This document shows positions 53,861 through 64,000 of a stretch of 64,000 bases of DNA, piece by piece. Position numbers and translations under genes: made by a program. The notes under the pieces are model-generated. The model ran no database searches and was not told the origin of the DNA. It saw only the letters and a program-made list of their open reading frames with translations. The stretch's first letter is position 1. Each line of letters starts with the position of its first letter. The stretch spans positions 5,456,001-5,520,000 of the forward strand of contig CM066291.1 of assembly GCA_033816765.1 (NCBI GenBank), read 5' to 3'. Source of the stretch: Nothopassalora personata. Taxonomy: Eukaryota > Ascomycota > Dothideomycetes > Mycosphaerellales > Mycosphaerellaceae.

Positions 53861-55505
53861 TCACCGCACGGTCGGGACCATTCGCCCCTGCATGTCGACA
53901 TGAAGCCCAGACTGATGCACGAACCAGCGGTTGGTCACCTTCCAGAAGACATCTGCTTGTGCGGTGGACGATATCTTGCAACCATCAGTGAGATGCCAGG
54001 CATCAGAGCATCGGCTACTCACTGTGAAGGCACGGAGGATGGTTGGCACGATCTTGTACGCCTCAAAGTAAGCAACGTTTTTGCCTAGACAGACACGGTT
54101 ACCAGCACCGAACTGCTGAGATGTCAGCCAGTTGCCATGTTGCAGTGATAGGAAGCCGACTTACTGTGAGTATAGCCTGCTCCATAGCCTTACGCTGTTC
54201 TGCCGAGCAGTCAAGCCAGCGTTCAGGACGCCAGCTTTCACAATCTTCGCCATACACTGCATGACGATGCATGACCCAAGCACTCATCCCGACGATCGTG
54301 CCTGCGGGTAAGAACTGACCACATATCGTGGCACCTCCTACGGGAACCACACGCTCGAAAGGCAGACCAAACGGTGGGTGCAGTCGTCCAGCCTCTTTTA
54401 TGACAGCATCGAGGTATGGCAACTTGCGAGCAACACTCCAGGGCACTACATCACACGGACCCGCTTCACAATTATCCCTGACGGCCTTGTCGATCTCGGC
54501 GACGAGACGCTCCATTGATGCAGGATGTTGCAGCAGCTCGTGGAACACTGTCCGTAGCAGTATGGCAGTCGTGTCCGACCCAGCAGCAACATTGCTCACT
54601 GTCCATGCCGTCAAGGCAAATGGAGGCATGGTCGCATCTCTCTGGATGATTTCACTGAATCGTGAGAGATAATCGTTCTTGTTCAAAGACGATGCATGCT
54701 CTTTCTCGTCATCCACCAACGAACTCTCCGCGTCGACACGCTCCTGAGCTCTTTCGTGTGCAAAGATCACCACTGGATTCGTCGTAGCTGGACGCAGCCA
54801 TTGTACGACGGGTTTCTTCGACCAGCTCCAGTCGACCCAGGTGATTTGTGTGATCGGAGAGACGTGGTCGAAGTAATGTTTGTTGTTGGCGGCGATGTTG
54901 CTGACGTCAGCGCCTTGGTCCAGAAAACCCAATCTCTTCGAGAAAGTCATCTCTCCCATCACATCGAACGCGAGATATTGAAGCCATTCGCCAAGATCGC
55001 ACGAGACATTAGGCTGGACGAATCGCTCTCGAAGCTGATGCAGGAAGACGGAGATGGCCTTATCCACGAGATGCTCGAAAGTAACGACGTTGCTCATGGA
55101 GTACAACGATGCGATCGGCCTTCGCAATGAACGATGGAGATTCTCATTCTGAGTCGCGAAGATTGTCGGCACTGGCCTGCCTTTCGCGTACAGAAGCAAT
55201 GCTCTGTAGAAGTCTGACTTGATGAAAGTCCCGCTCATATCGTAAATCTGTTTGATTTCTGCCGGGTCCGGGACCGAGACCATATTTGGGCCAAACCGGA
55301 CGATGCGGCCATATCTTCGATGGAGCGCGATATGTTCATCGTGTGCTGAGTTACCGAGAACCCATAAAGTCCGCGGAATGTTCGACCATCTCGCGAGGAA
55401 TGGGCCAAGCACGTGGCGAAGGCGAAGGTAAGTGCGAATCTGCCGAATGACCAGCCAAGCGAAGCACAAAGCCAGCAGACTTCGCAGTAGCAAGAAAGAT
55501 TCCAT
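53861..55505 (-). CDS. Cytochrome P450, pisatin-demethylase-like
   Basis: Exons 55505-54165 and 54112-53861 with a 52-nt intron give 530 aa. An N-terminal membrane anchor (LLLRSLLALCFAWLVI) is followed by the I-helix AAGSDTTAI, the ExxR motif in KEAGRLHPPFG, and PERW. The heme-binding loop FGAGNRVCLG opens the second exon, with the Cys thiolate ligand intact. It resembles fungal P450s of the pisatin demethylase / benzoate hydroxylase kind. In this cluster it would hydroxylate or otherwise oxidise the polyketide (inference). The acceptor site is a CAGCAG repeat, so the exon may begin with or without an extra Gln. It is divergent from the MFS exporter by 304 bp. Confidence 0.93.
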
Positions 55506-55809
55506 TGTGATTGCACAGACTGCTCAGAACTGTCGCGCGCTCGACGAGCCTTGCCACACTCGCAATATCCATCTCGTTGGTCTTACAACACACAGCCACG
55601 AGGTACAGGGACCCGCTCTGTGAACTTGGCGGACCCGCGAGCTGTCCAGCGCAATGATGGCATTGCGAGACAGCCTCAGCTGCCTTTGCGCAAGATCGGA
55701 GTTACTCTTGGTGCAAACACCGTACAGGCTGTCGTCCTCTGGATATAGCGACTGAAGGCACTCGGTAGAGGCGGGAAGATAACTTTCCGGCGCTTTCACT
55801 CGCAGATCA
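55506..55809. promoter_or_regulatory. Bidirectional promoter region, P450 / MFS exporter
   Basis: 304 bp separate the two divergent start codons. It is a likely site of cluster co-regulation, but no specific Myb or other binding site was identified. Confidence 0.45.
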
Positions 55810-57687
55810 ATGTCGCAAGAACTCCACAACCCTCGCGGTCTTGCGATGGTAGGTCGACCAACCTCAAGCATTTACGACGATGAGATCATAGACCTCGGTC
55901 GGTTATCGTTCAGTACAGAACCTCGAACTCCGACTGCATTCGATAGCTCTGTGCCTATCAATCCAACATTACCTGTGTCGACAGATGAGTTCGGTCAGGC
56001 GGCCGAAGTGGAGAAGCATGAAGAAGATCACCGAAATGATCATGGCAACATACAAGGCGCCAAACTCGTTGGCGTCGTTCTAGCCATCAACCTAGCTGTA
56101 TTCTGCGTTGCTTTGGACAATACAGTAAGTCATCGCTTCCGCAGCCTTTTTTTACTGTGCTCCTCTCACGTTCACAGATCATCGTCACAGCGATTCCGAG
56201 TATTACAGACTACTTCGAACGGCTTCAAGATGCAGGGTGGTATGGCTCAGCATATCTCATGACTACTTGTGGTAAATAAGATCCGAGTCAAGAATAATAA
56301 TATACTGATCGTCTGCAGGCTTCCAGCTCTTCTTCGGAAAGGTCTACTTCTCATACTCCCACAAGTGGGTCTTCCTCTATGCCTTCGCCTTATTCGAGCT
56401 GGGCTATCTGCTTTGCGGCGCCGCGGACAGCTCAGCTATGTTCATCATTGGTAGAGCCATTGCCGGCACTGGGAGTGCCGGCATCTTATCTGGAGCATTC
56501 ATCATCATTTCGGAAGCAGTGTCGCTTGACAGAAGAGCGAATTTCTCGGCTCTGATCTGGGCGATGTATGGATTGGCGTCATGCTCAGGGCCCCTCGTTG
56601 GCGGCGTCTTCACAGAGCGAGTCACATGGAGATGGTGCTTTTACCTCAACTTGCCGGTGGGAGCTGTTACAGTCGTGGTACTAGGAGTATTCCTGGAGAG
56701 CTATCGCCCATCAACGTCAGTACGAAGCTTGGCCTTATGGAAGAAGCTAGTCGACCTGGATCCCCACTTGGCAACACGCTGTTCATCAGTGCTGTGATCT
56801 GCCTTTTACTCACCTTGCAGTATGCTGCAACAACCTGGGCCTGGGATAACGGCAGGATCGTGGCCCTTTTGATGCTCTTTGGCTTCCTGCTGATCCTCTT
56901 CGGAATTCTTCAAGTCAGTCTCGGCGACAACGCGACCTGGCCAAAACGAGTTGCCACGCAGAGGAGCATGTTCTTCGGCTCCATCTTCTCCTTCGCCATG
57001 GGCGCAAGTTATTTGATCTTCGCCTTCTACATACCCTATTACCTCCAAGGCATCAAGAATCTCAGCCCCCTCCTCGCAGGCGTGGGCATCCTCCCCCTAA
57101 TCCTCGGCCAAGTAGGTGGAAACATCCTAGGCGGCATCCTCATAACAAGACTTGGTTACTACGTCCCCTTCATGTGGCTCTCAGTCATCTTCATGGCCGT
57201 CGGCTCCGGTCTCCTCACAACCTTGACCCGCCAATCCACCTTAGGCAAATGGGTCGGCTACCAAATCATCGACGGCGTAGGGATCGTTTTCGGCTGGCAG
57301 CAAGGTGCCTTGGCCGCTCAGACGGTCCTCGATGCAATTGATGTTCCCGTCGGAACGGCCATTGCTGTTTTCATGCTGCTGTTTGGAGGAGCGGTCTTTG
57401 TGTCTGTTGCTAATAGTGTTTTCACAAATAGTCTGGTCGGAGAGTTGACGGCGGCGAGGATTCAGGGCATCGATCCATCGACGGTTGTGCACCTAGGTGC
57501 CACACAGTTAAGGCAGATGGTGAGCGGACAAGAGCTGCAGACTGTTTTGGATGGATATATGGCAGCTTTGACGGATGTTTACCGCGTCGCGCTTATTATG
57601 GCGTGTATTTCTGCGGTCGGTGTTGTGGGGATGGAGTGGGTCCATGTGCGGAAGAAAGGCGTCATGGTTGGTGGTGCTGCTGCTTGA
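55810..57687 (+). CDS. MFS drug-type exporter (DHA2, 14 TM) with an apparent frameshift
   Basis: Exons are 55810-56124, 56178-56271 and 56319-57687 (introns 53 and 47 nt). A hydrophilic N-terminus leads into 14 hydrophobic helices with the motifs [24 protein letters not shown] and [23 protein letters not shown]. In the third exon the frame changes at the CCCC of GATCCCCACTTGG (56762-56765). Removing two C restores the family sequence VDLDPLGNTLF and gives 591 aa overall. As written, the protein would end at about half length. Either the allele is broken or the assembly has a 2-nt error. Its role would be export of the cluster product and self-protection. Confidence 0.88.
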
Positions 57688-59768
57688 TATTTTGGACCAT
57701 GTATATAGCGTTTGTAGCAGACTGTTCTGGAGACGTTAGTGCAACTTTCAATTGAACAATGCCGTCCCTCTCTGTGTCTCGATTCTGTGCTTTGGAAGCC
57801 CTTACGAAATGGCAACAGGGCACAAGTGTTCGGCTGTATTTACTCATACACTACCAGCCCTTGCATTTGAGCGGGACTATAACTTTCAAAGTGCGGTGAA
57901 ATACTTCTATGTTCACCTTCATAGTCGAAAATATTGCGGTGTCTATATTATGTACAAAGTGACTACCGTGCCTAGCTATTATTCTCAGAATTCTCGCTAT
58001 ACCTACCTTATAGCCCTTCTTCTTAGCGGTAGGTGTAGAGGTGCTATATAAATGTTAGTAATACGATCCCCGGACTTCATCCTTATTATTTTTCTAGTTT
58101 CAGTTATCTGCCTAACTAGGTTTAGGTGCAAGGGATGTACTTTTTGCACCTGCAAATACCTTGGTACCTATCTTTGTACCTACCTTTGCACCTATCTTAC
58201 ACAGCTAATAGTGGTTATAAGGACCTTATAGTAATTTTGCATAATATGCAGACAGGAGTATATTTTCACAGTAATAGGTAGATATGGGCTTTCTACATAA
58301 TGTGGACACCGCAGTATTGTCGACTGTAAAGGTGATTGTGGGATTATTTGACTGTTTTAAAGCGCGTAGCGGGTCGTCGAAGGGCCAATGCAGCAATCAA
58401 TGAATATGATCAAGTCTGGATGTATTTGCACAAGATCGGGAAGGCCTGAGGACATGATCTTCTGGGATCTTCTCCTACACCACTGTTGTTGTCGATAGCC
58501 TGTCACTGGCTAGACTCTGACGGCAGGTCGTCGGCGAAATGTTGATGTTGGTAGAGACCGGCGCTCCAGATAGCCACAATTGGAGCTTTGACACTGTGGC
58601 AGAGGCCATCGGAGCGAGTCCGAGAGCCGCAATAGGACGCTATCGTATGGTGTGGTGTCAGAGCATGGGAAGGATGATGTTTGCGAGGCAGTGGCTAAAA
58701 TTAGAGGCCATGCGAAGCCATGTGGTGTGCTGCCACAAAGAATTGCGATCTGGTAAAGCTGAACATAGGGCTGACTCGTAGGGCGAAGTAACGGTATTTC
58801 AAGTCATGCCATACGAGGTTGAGGTTGACAGGAGGTTGCTTCAGCGCGCCAAGCCAGAAATCACGAAGCGGGCCGTTGCGAAGCGGGAAGATCATGCAAA
58901 TGCTTTTTTCGTCGTCCATCATCTTTCGTCCCTCCTTCCTGACTCACTCAACGTGACTATTGATGCCCTTAGGTATGGCGCCCGCTGGATCGATCTCACT
59001 TCACTCTACAGACCTCTATTCAGGATATGCCCTCTATGCAGGATCTACTACCGCCTGATGTCTCGGCCGACTCGTTCACGGATTATCGAACTACTCGAGA
59101 TCCAACACGAAAGACTCCGAGTCGAGCCTGTAGACTGCCATGGAGCTATTGATAAAGGAGCGATGACTAACTTGAGCCATATCGCCTACCGCATAAACTC
59201 ATTCCAGAAGACAGACGCTCACTAAGAGAATTCCACAGGGCTGAGGCCAGGCGCAAGTGACGGCTGTCTGTCTGGTGATAACCTCAGCTCGCCGTACCAC
59301 TACGACTTGGGCCCGCAGCCGGGAAGCCCCCAAACATGGCCAGCTGTATGGCCTCTAGCTGAATCCCAACACGAGTGTAGAGGCTGTGATCGACCGTGGA
59401 CGGGCATGGCCTAAGCGAAGCCGCCCACGTTGGCTCGTGGTATGTGGAACGCGGGTCCGCTCCACTCGCACATCTCATTGGGCTCCATGTCGGAGGAACC
59501 TAGCTGTTCCAGCGATCAGCTGATCTCGACATCGAAGTTGCACAGGACGGCCATGTTAGGCCGCGAGTTCTGACCTGGAGTTAGGCAGTAACACTCGTCG
59601 CCCTCCGCAGAGGTCGCCAAAAGTTCAGGTGCGGGTGTGCAAATGATTAAATCAGAAGCCAGGTGTGCATACAGAGATCTGATGAAATGATTGAACAGGA
59701 TGGGATCTACAATCTCCGCTCCTTGCAATGCTGTCTATGCTGTGTACGCAAATCTGACTCGTGATCGA
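57688..59768. other. Intergenic region inside the cluster
   Basis: About 2.1 kb without a supported gene. The frames at 58,539-58,781 and 58,806-59,225 show no recognisable domain. A block at 58,120-58,200 repeats TACCTxTxTTTGxACC-like units and ends like a short palindrome. A cluster gene lost by decay is possible but cannot be shown. Confidence 0.45.
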
Positions 59769-60822
59769 CTAACAGGTGCCATTGAGACTCATGCTGACTT
59801 TCACGCGGTCTCGCATCAAGATATTCATGACCTCACCTAGAGTGGTCGGCTGCACATCGGTTAGCATGAGTGTCATATATGATTCTCTAAGGTGTGGGTC
59901 GAGGGCTGTCATGGTCATGTCCTGACTCGTGCTATTCACAGAAGGCAGCTGTGAGGTCTCGCCGGTGTAATCCCGTACAACTTGCTGACAAGAAGCTGTT
60001 ATATCGAAGCTGGGGTCCAGAGATATCTGCGAGCTGTGCTCAAGGTTGAAAGAAATGTCTTGATCGATGTCGAGCAATGGGTCAACGTCCAAGCTGGAGA
60101 AATCGACAGATGGTGTTGATGAGTCTGCTTCAGTCGTCAGGTCCCTCGAGGGGTTTCCCGCTAATGCGATATGCCTGATCATGTCAGCCACTGAAGTATC
60201 ATGGCCGTACGAAATGGTGCTCACCGATTCCGCACGTCTGCAGCAGACCTCCCCTGGAAATAATGCTCCGCGATGAGCCGCCATTTGCGACCATACAATT
60301 CCACGGCATGTAGCAGGTACTCGTCGTTCTGGCTAGTCCACGCCTGAGTGAACTCTACGCCGCTCTGGCATAGGACCGTATGCCACCTCTTCGCGCATTG
60401 GTCTGCGTGTCGTGTTTCCACGCTCTGAGCGACCTGGATCCAGCTATACCACTGGAATTAGCAGGAGGCTAATCAGGTGTTCTTGGTCCACGAGCGAGGC
60501 ATACCTTTGGCCCTGTTCCTCAACCGCCTCTAGCAGCCGCTCGTCTTCTTCTGTGCTCCATGTGCCTTTGTTGACCAGTTTGCAGATCTTCAGCCATCGC
60601 TTACGGCAATCTTTGTTTGTTCTCCTTGGAAGCTTAGCAGCAACAGCGTTCCAGTCGTTCGAGGTTCCTTGGTAAATCCCTACGGAGGGGATCATCAGGA
60701 AACGTTATTCTTGGAGATGTGGCCGCTCACCTACCAGTACGTTTCGCTTCGTGGTACAGAGTGGAGCCTTCTCCCGCTGTCCAAGATCGTCGCTGCCTTG
60801 GCTCAGTTTGCTGATCGTTCAT
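59769..60822 (-). CDS. Myb-type (R1R2R3-like) transcription factor, likely cluster regulator
   Basis: Four exons, 60822-60735, 60679-60505, 60443-60225 and 60174-59769, sum to 888 nt and 295 aa. The introns are 55, 61 and 50 nt and the phases close. Three Myb/SANT repeats are visible. The first runs RRSWTAGEG...DWNAVAAKLPRRTNKDCRKRW, the second GTWSTEEDERLLEAV..WIQVAQSVETRHADQCAKRW, the third AWTSQNDEYLLHAVELYGRKWRLIAEHYF. Each has the spaced aromatic residues of the fold, with DNA contact helices ending in RKRW and AKRW. The C-terminal half is acidic and Ser/Thr/Asp-rich, like an activation domain. By position it should control the neighbouring PKS and P450 genes. Confidence 0.87.
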
Positions 60823-61909
60823 GACGGCTTCTTAGCATTGCTTGTCGATCTGCACGGAAGTGGCGTTGCGGTCGACCAGCTGTCGGTTGTGCACTTTCTT
60901 TAACCACCGCTTAGACACTCACTGCCTTCCAGACTGGCAGCCACAAAAGACTAAAGTTTTATACTAGAAGCTCGATCAGCCTTTCTGTCGATCCGTCACG
61001 AAGCTCGAAAGGATGCAGCTATCGATAGAGCGCCCTGCCTGAGGTACAAGCGAGCTCTCTTCCGCTTCACTGCGCCGCAATAGTTGTGAAGGGCAAAAGA
61101 AACTTACAGCGTTTGCTGGATCAGACGTAGCTTGAAGCCGAATGTATCAACTAGACGTAAGTCAGCAGTGCGTCTCTATATCTGAGAGCTTCTTGAAATT
61201 CTACTCACCGCTGAGATGGAGCTGAACGATGCCTAATTGACGCGAGATTACTCTTGTGTCCCGCCTTCTGGTCGCACCAAAGTCGCGGATACCTTATCGA
61301 AAGGCTTGCTGTACTCGGTGCGAAAGCTTAGACTGCGAACTACGGATTGCAGATTATACTGTTGGTGATCACAGACGTACGTCGCTCTCTGTTTGAAGTT
61401 GACCTCTTTCGCTCAGCCCACGGCCAAGAGATGATTCAGATATAGAGTTGTCGCTAGGAGGATTTAGAGCGCTACCACGATGCAGACTGAGCAACCTGAT
61501 CGGGACTTTGGTTGCCAGAAATCCAAACAGCCGTCTGCGAAGACGCGACAGAGCTGAAAGACCTCGTACGGAGTTCCCTTGGTGAAACCATACAGCTGGG
61601 GACTCACCGTACTGCCAAGGCTGTGGCGGCTGAAGGACTGGTTACTGCTGTGCAAGGATGCGAGAAGGCACGGCGCGAGCGGGTATGTACGTCAGTCATG
61701 CAGAAGATTATTGAGGGTATGATACAAAAGAGAGTTAGTGAGAATGAGGCACGCCAAGAAGTGTGAGAGAGGTGTGTGGTCTAGGTATCTATCTATCGCT
61801 GCTATTCGGAGAGTCCAAAGTAGGTGGTGCCAAGCACCTCGGCAGTGACTGCCTCAACTATGATAGCTATGCATTTTTGATGAGAAGTGAATCCATTTCG
61901 CTGGGGCTC
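60823..61909. other. Intergenic region between the Myb gene and the PKS
   Basis: About 1.1 kb. A frame at 61,512-61,766 has no ATG start (TTG) and no recognised domain, so it is not called. The region should hold the Myb gene promoter and the 3' flank of the PKS gene. Confidence 0.5.
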
Positions 61910-64000
61910 TCATACCGCTGCTGTGGCTTCGTCCTTACCCAGCATCCATCGCCACAAGGGTGTCGGGTGCGGGCCGCGGCCAGGATCTGGGGCAGGTTGG
62001 CAGGGTAAATCTAAAACTATCTGCATTCCACCTGTCTCTGAGAAGGTGTCGAAAACGTGCTCCGCCCCTTGGATGATCTCGACCTGAGCTTCTACACCTT
62101 GGCTTCGCAAAGCATCGATAGTGGCTTGGCTCTGCTGCCAGGGGATCAGGTCATCAGCCGTTCCGTGGAGAAGGTATGTAGGCGTCTTGTAGTTGCCACG
62201 CACAATCTGCGTGTATGGGCTGATGGATGCTATCGCTTCTTCGTCCGGCATCTGCATCTCGAGTACATCCTCGATCGTGCGACCACTGCGTTCGAGCTTC
62301 GCTTTCGAGGGTAAGTCGTTGACCAAGACTGGCAATGTCTGCGCACGCCAATTCATGTGCAGCACGAACCGCCAGCGGTGGTCGTCCACGGACATGGCGA
62401 GAGCTGCCACGTTGCGATTGACGGTAGGACTGTAGCCGGCAATCTACGTAAGCTTCGGTCAGTATACGTCGAGCTGAGCAGTCCTTGTCTTTGTTCGACT
62501 CACCGGAGTGTCATGTACGCCCTCCAACAAGTCGAATTCCGTGGAGCTTGGCTGCTGGGCCACCTGTGGGTAGATGGGAGATCGCCACCAGTCTGAAGAG
62601 TAGTCCGTGGGACAGTAGAAAGACAGAATAGCGCTTGGGGGCTGGAAATCGTGCTCGGGCGTCGTGAAGGCGGTCGTGAGGGCTAAGTGACCGCCTGTGG
62701 AATAGCCTATGACGACTACTCGTTCCGGGTCAACGGCAAGGCCTCTCGACTGGTCCAGATGGTTGGGTAGTACTTCCCTGACCCATCGCGTCGCTTCGCA
62801 AACGTCTGTCATGGGCCCTTGTCGAAGGCTCACCTCCGGACACAGTCTGTAATCGATACTCACGGGCAGGAAGCCCAGTTCCAGAAGCTGTGCAACATGT
62901 CTGAGGTTGATGTGGTGTCGGGTATGGAGAACATGTCCGCCGCCATGAATCATTAGAGCTGTACGAAACAAATCAGTAATGGTCCCTCTCGTTGTGTCAG
63001 TCGGACTCACCCACAGGACGACGTTCATTAGCATCGCAGCCTTCCAGAGGCAAGAAGATGTCTGCCATAAGATCGAGATCGCCTTCCTGCTTCCACCGCA
63101 CCGTCTGTCGTTGCGGCTGCGTGCGTCTTGGAGCACGAGTCAGCGAGCTCGCGCTGGACTTGAAGGCTGTTATGACACGTAGTGTGTTCGACTCTTCGGA
63201 TGTCCCGCCCGTCCACTTCACTTCTTCGAAGCCTGCAGTGCGCAAGCTCTTGTCCCAGAAGTTCTCGTCAGCTAGAACGTGCTCACGACCATCCTCGAAG
63301 AGCCACCAGCCGTCCAGAAGGCCAAACACCAGGTCAAACCAGAAGATGTTGCGGGTGAACTCCACGAGGCACACAAATCCGTCCGATTGAAGCATCTGCT
63401 GCATGTGTCGACCTGTTCGCTCAAGGTCCTTAGTTGCGTGAATGCAGTTCGTCGAGAGAATCAAGTCATAGCTTGCCAAGTGCTCCTCGGATGGTCTGCT
63501 CTCGACGTCCAAGGTGATGAATTGCATCTTTCTATTCGAAGCGAACTTCTTCTTCGCGTTGGTGACAAGCCCGCGCGAGAGGTCACTAAAGGTGTATTCG
63601 AAGTCGATGCCTTCCGATTCCAGCAGACTCACGATGTGTTTCGTGGTACCGCCCGTGCCGCCGCCAATCTCCAATATACGAATGGGTCGTTCTGATCGTG
63701 ACTGCGAAAATGTTGACATCAAGTACACGCCAAGGAGTCGCGTGATTGCCTTGTACATGGGGCCATTGGTGTAGACATTCTCGAGGAGGCTCTTGTTCTG
63801 CTTGTTCATGAACAACAACCGCAGTGGGTCAGCTTTGCCCGTCAGACAATCGCCAAGGCGGGAACCAGTCACTGCCAGCAGCCTGTGCTCATCCGAGAAT
63901 TGTGGAAAGGAAGCAAGGACGTCTTTCAAGATCGTCGAGGCTGGCGTCTGGTCGACAGGGATTTGAGATCTGCAAAAGCTACCGCTCTGTCCAACGACAA
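61910..64000 (-). CDS. Non-reducing polyketide synthase, C-terminal part (C-methyltransferase and esterase-type release domain), truncated by the window edge
   Basis: Exons visible are >64000-63011, 62958-62504 and 62443-61910 (introns 52 and 60 nt). The C-methyltransferase domain has the SAM motif ILEIGGGTGGTT and the FVCLVEFTR region. After a linker comes an alpha/beta-hydrolase of the hormone-sensitive-lipase type: oxyanion motif MIHGGGH, nucleophile elbow GYSTGGH, Asp in HGTADDLIPW and His in GAEHVFDTF. This CMeT-then-esterase ending is known from non-reducing PKSs that make C-methylated orsellinate-type acids, such as dimethylorsellinate synthases. The catalytic triad looks intact. The SAT, KS, AT, PT and ACP domains lie outside the window, so chain length and product are unknown. 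Confidence 0.93.

Noticed and set aside
58539..59225. Two plus-strand frames inside the cluster as cluster enzymes
   Set aside because: No domain, signal peptide or splice continuation was seen. They are recorded only as unassigned intergenic sequence.
61512..61766. 84-codon plus-strand frame between the Myb gene and the PKS
   Set aside because: It starts with TTG, has no domain and no splice partner.

Overview
This window is nuclear DNA of a filamentous ascomycete. Four things show this: short GT-AG introns of about 47-95 nt, heavy repeat-induced point mutation (RIP) in older repeats, a dispersed 5S rRNA gene, and fungal families (SUR7/PalI, endosulfine, CYT2, DAL5-type permease, pisatin-demethylase-like P450, non-reducing PKS). 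A member of the Dothideomycetes (Mycosphaerellales-like) is my best guess; that is inference.

Positions 1 to about 24,080 are a nest of transposable elements. The oldest layer is a RIP-destroyed Ty3/Gypsy array on the minus strand: copy A at 1-72 and 12,220-13,662, a shared 186-bp LTR at 13,663-13,848, then copy B up to a second LTR at 20,052-20,237. A non-LTR retrotransposon (LINE, 73-12,206) with two intact ORFs sits in copy A, flanked by a 13-bp target duplication. Into the 3' UTR of the LINE went a complete, intact Ty3/Gypsy chromovirus (4,913-11,165, 502-bp LTRs, ATAAG duplication) and an inverted solo LTR of the same family (11,304-11,805, CCGGT duplication). The chromovirus carries a textbook -1 frameshift signal between gag and pol and a Tf1-like self-priming signature. 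A 768-bp element at 21,715-22,482 shares only its 3' tail with the LINE, as a LINE-mobilised SINE would.

Positions 24,100-50,600 are a host gene region with sparse spacing: a dehydrin-like repeat protein, a Pro/Ser-rich hypothetical protein, polynucleotide kinase/phosphatase, a SUR7-type membrane protein, a secreted GPI-anchored PLC-X protein, a DAL5-type MFS permease, endosulfine (Igo1), cytochrome c1 heme lyase, mevalonate diphosphate decarboxylase (with a 17-nt micro-exon) and a small cupin protein. I assembled spliced models for most of these, and the intron phases close correctly.

Positions 51,186-53,638 hold a RIP-inactivated pogo/Fot1 DNA transposon that contains a younger, unmutated Copia-type solo LTR. 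It lies 50 bp from a 5S rRNA gene (53,689-53,807, minus).

From 53,861 to the right edge there is a secondary-metabolite cluster: a cytochrome P450, a divergent 14-TM MFS exporter with an apparent 2-nt frameshift, an R1R2R3-type Myb regulator, and the C-terminal end (methyltransferase plus esterase-type release domain) of a non-reducing PKS that runs off the window. By family, the PKS would make and release a C-methylated aromatic polyketide, the P450 would modify it, the MFS would export it and the Myb protein would switch the cluster on. The product cannot be named from what is visible.
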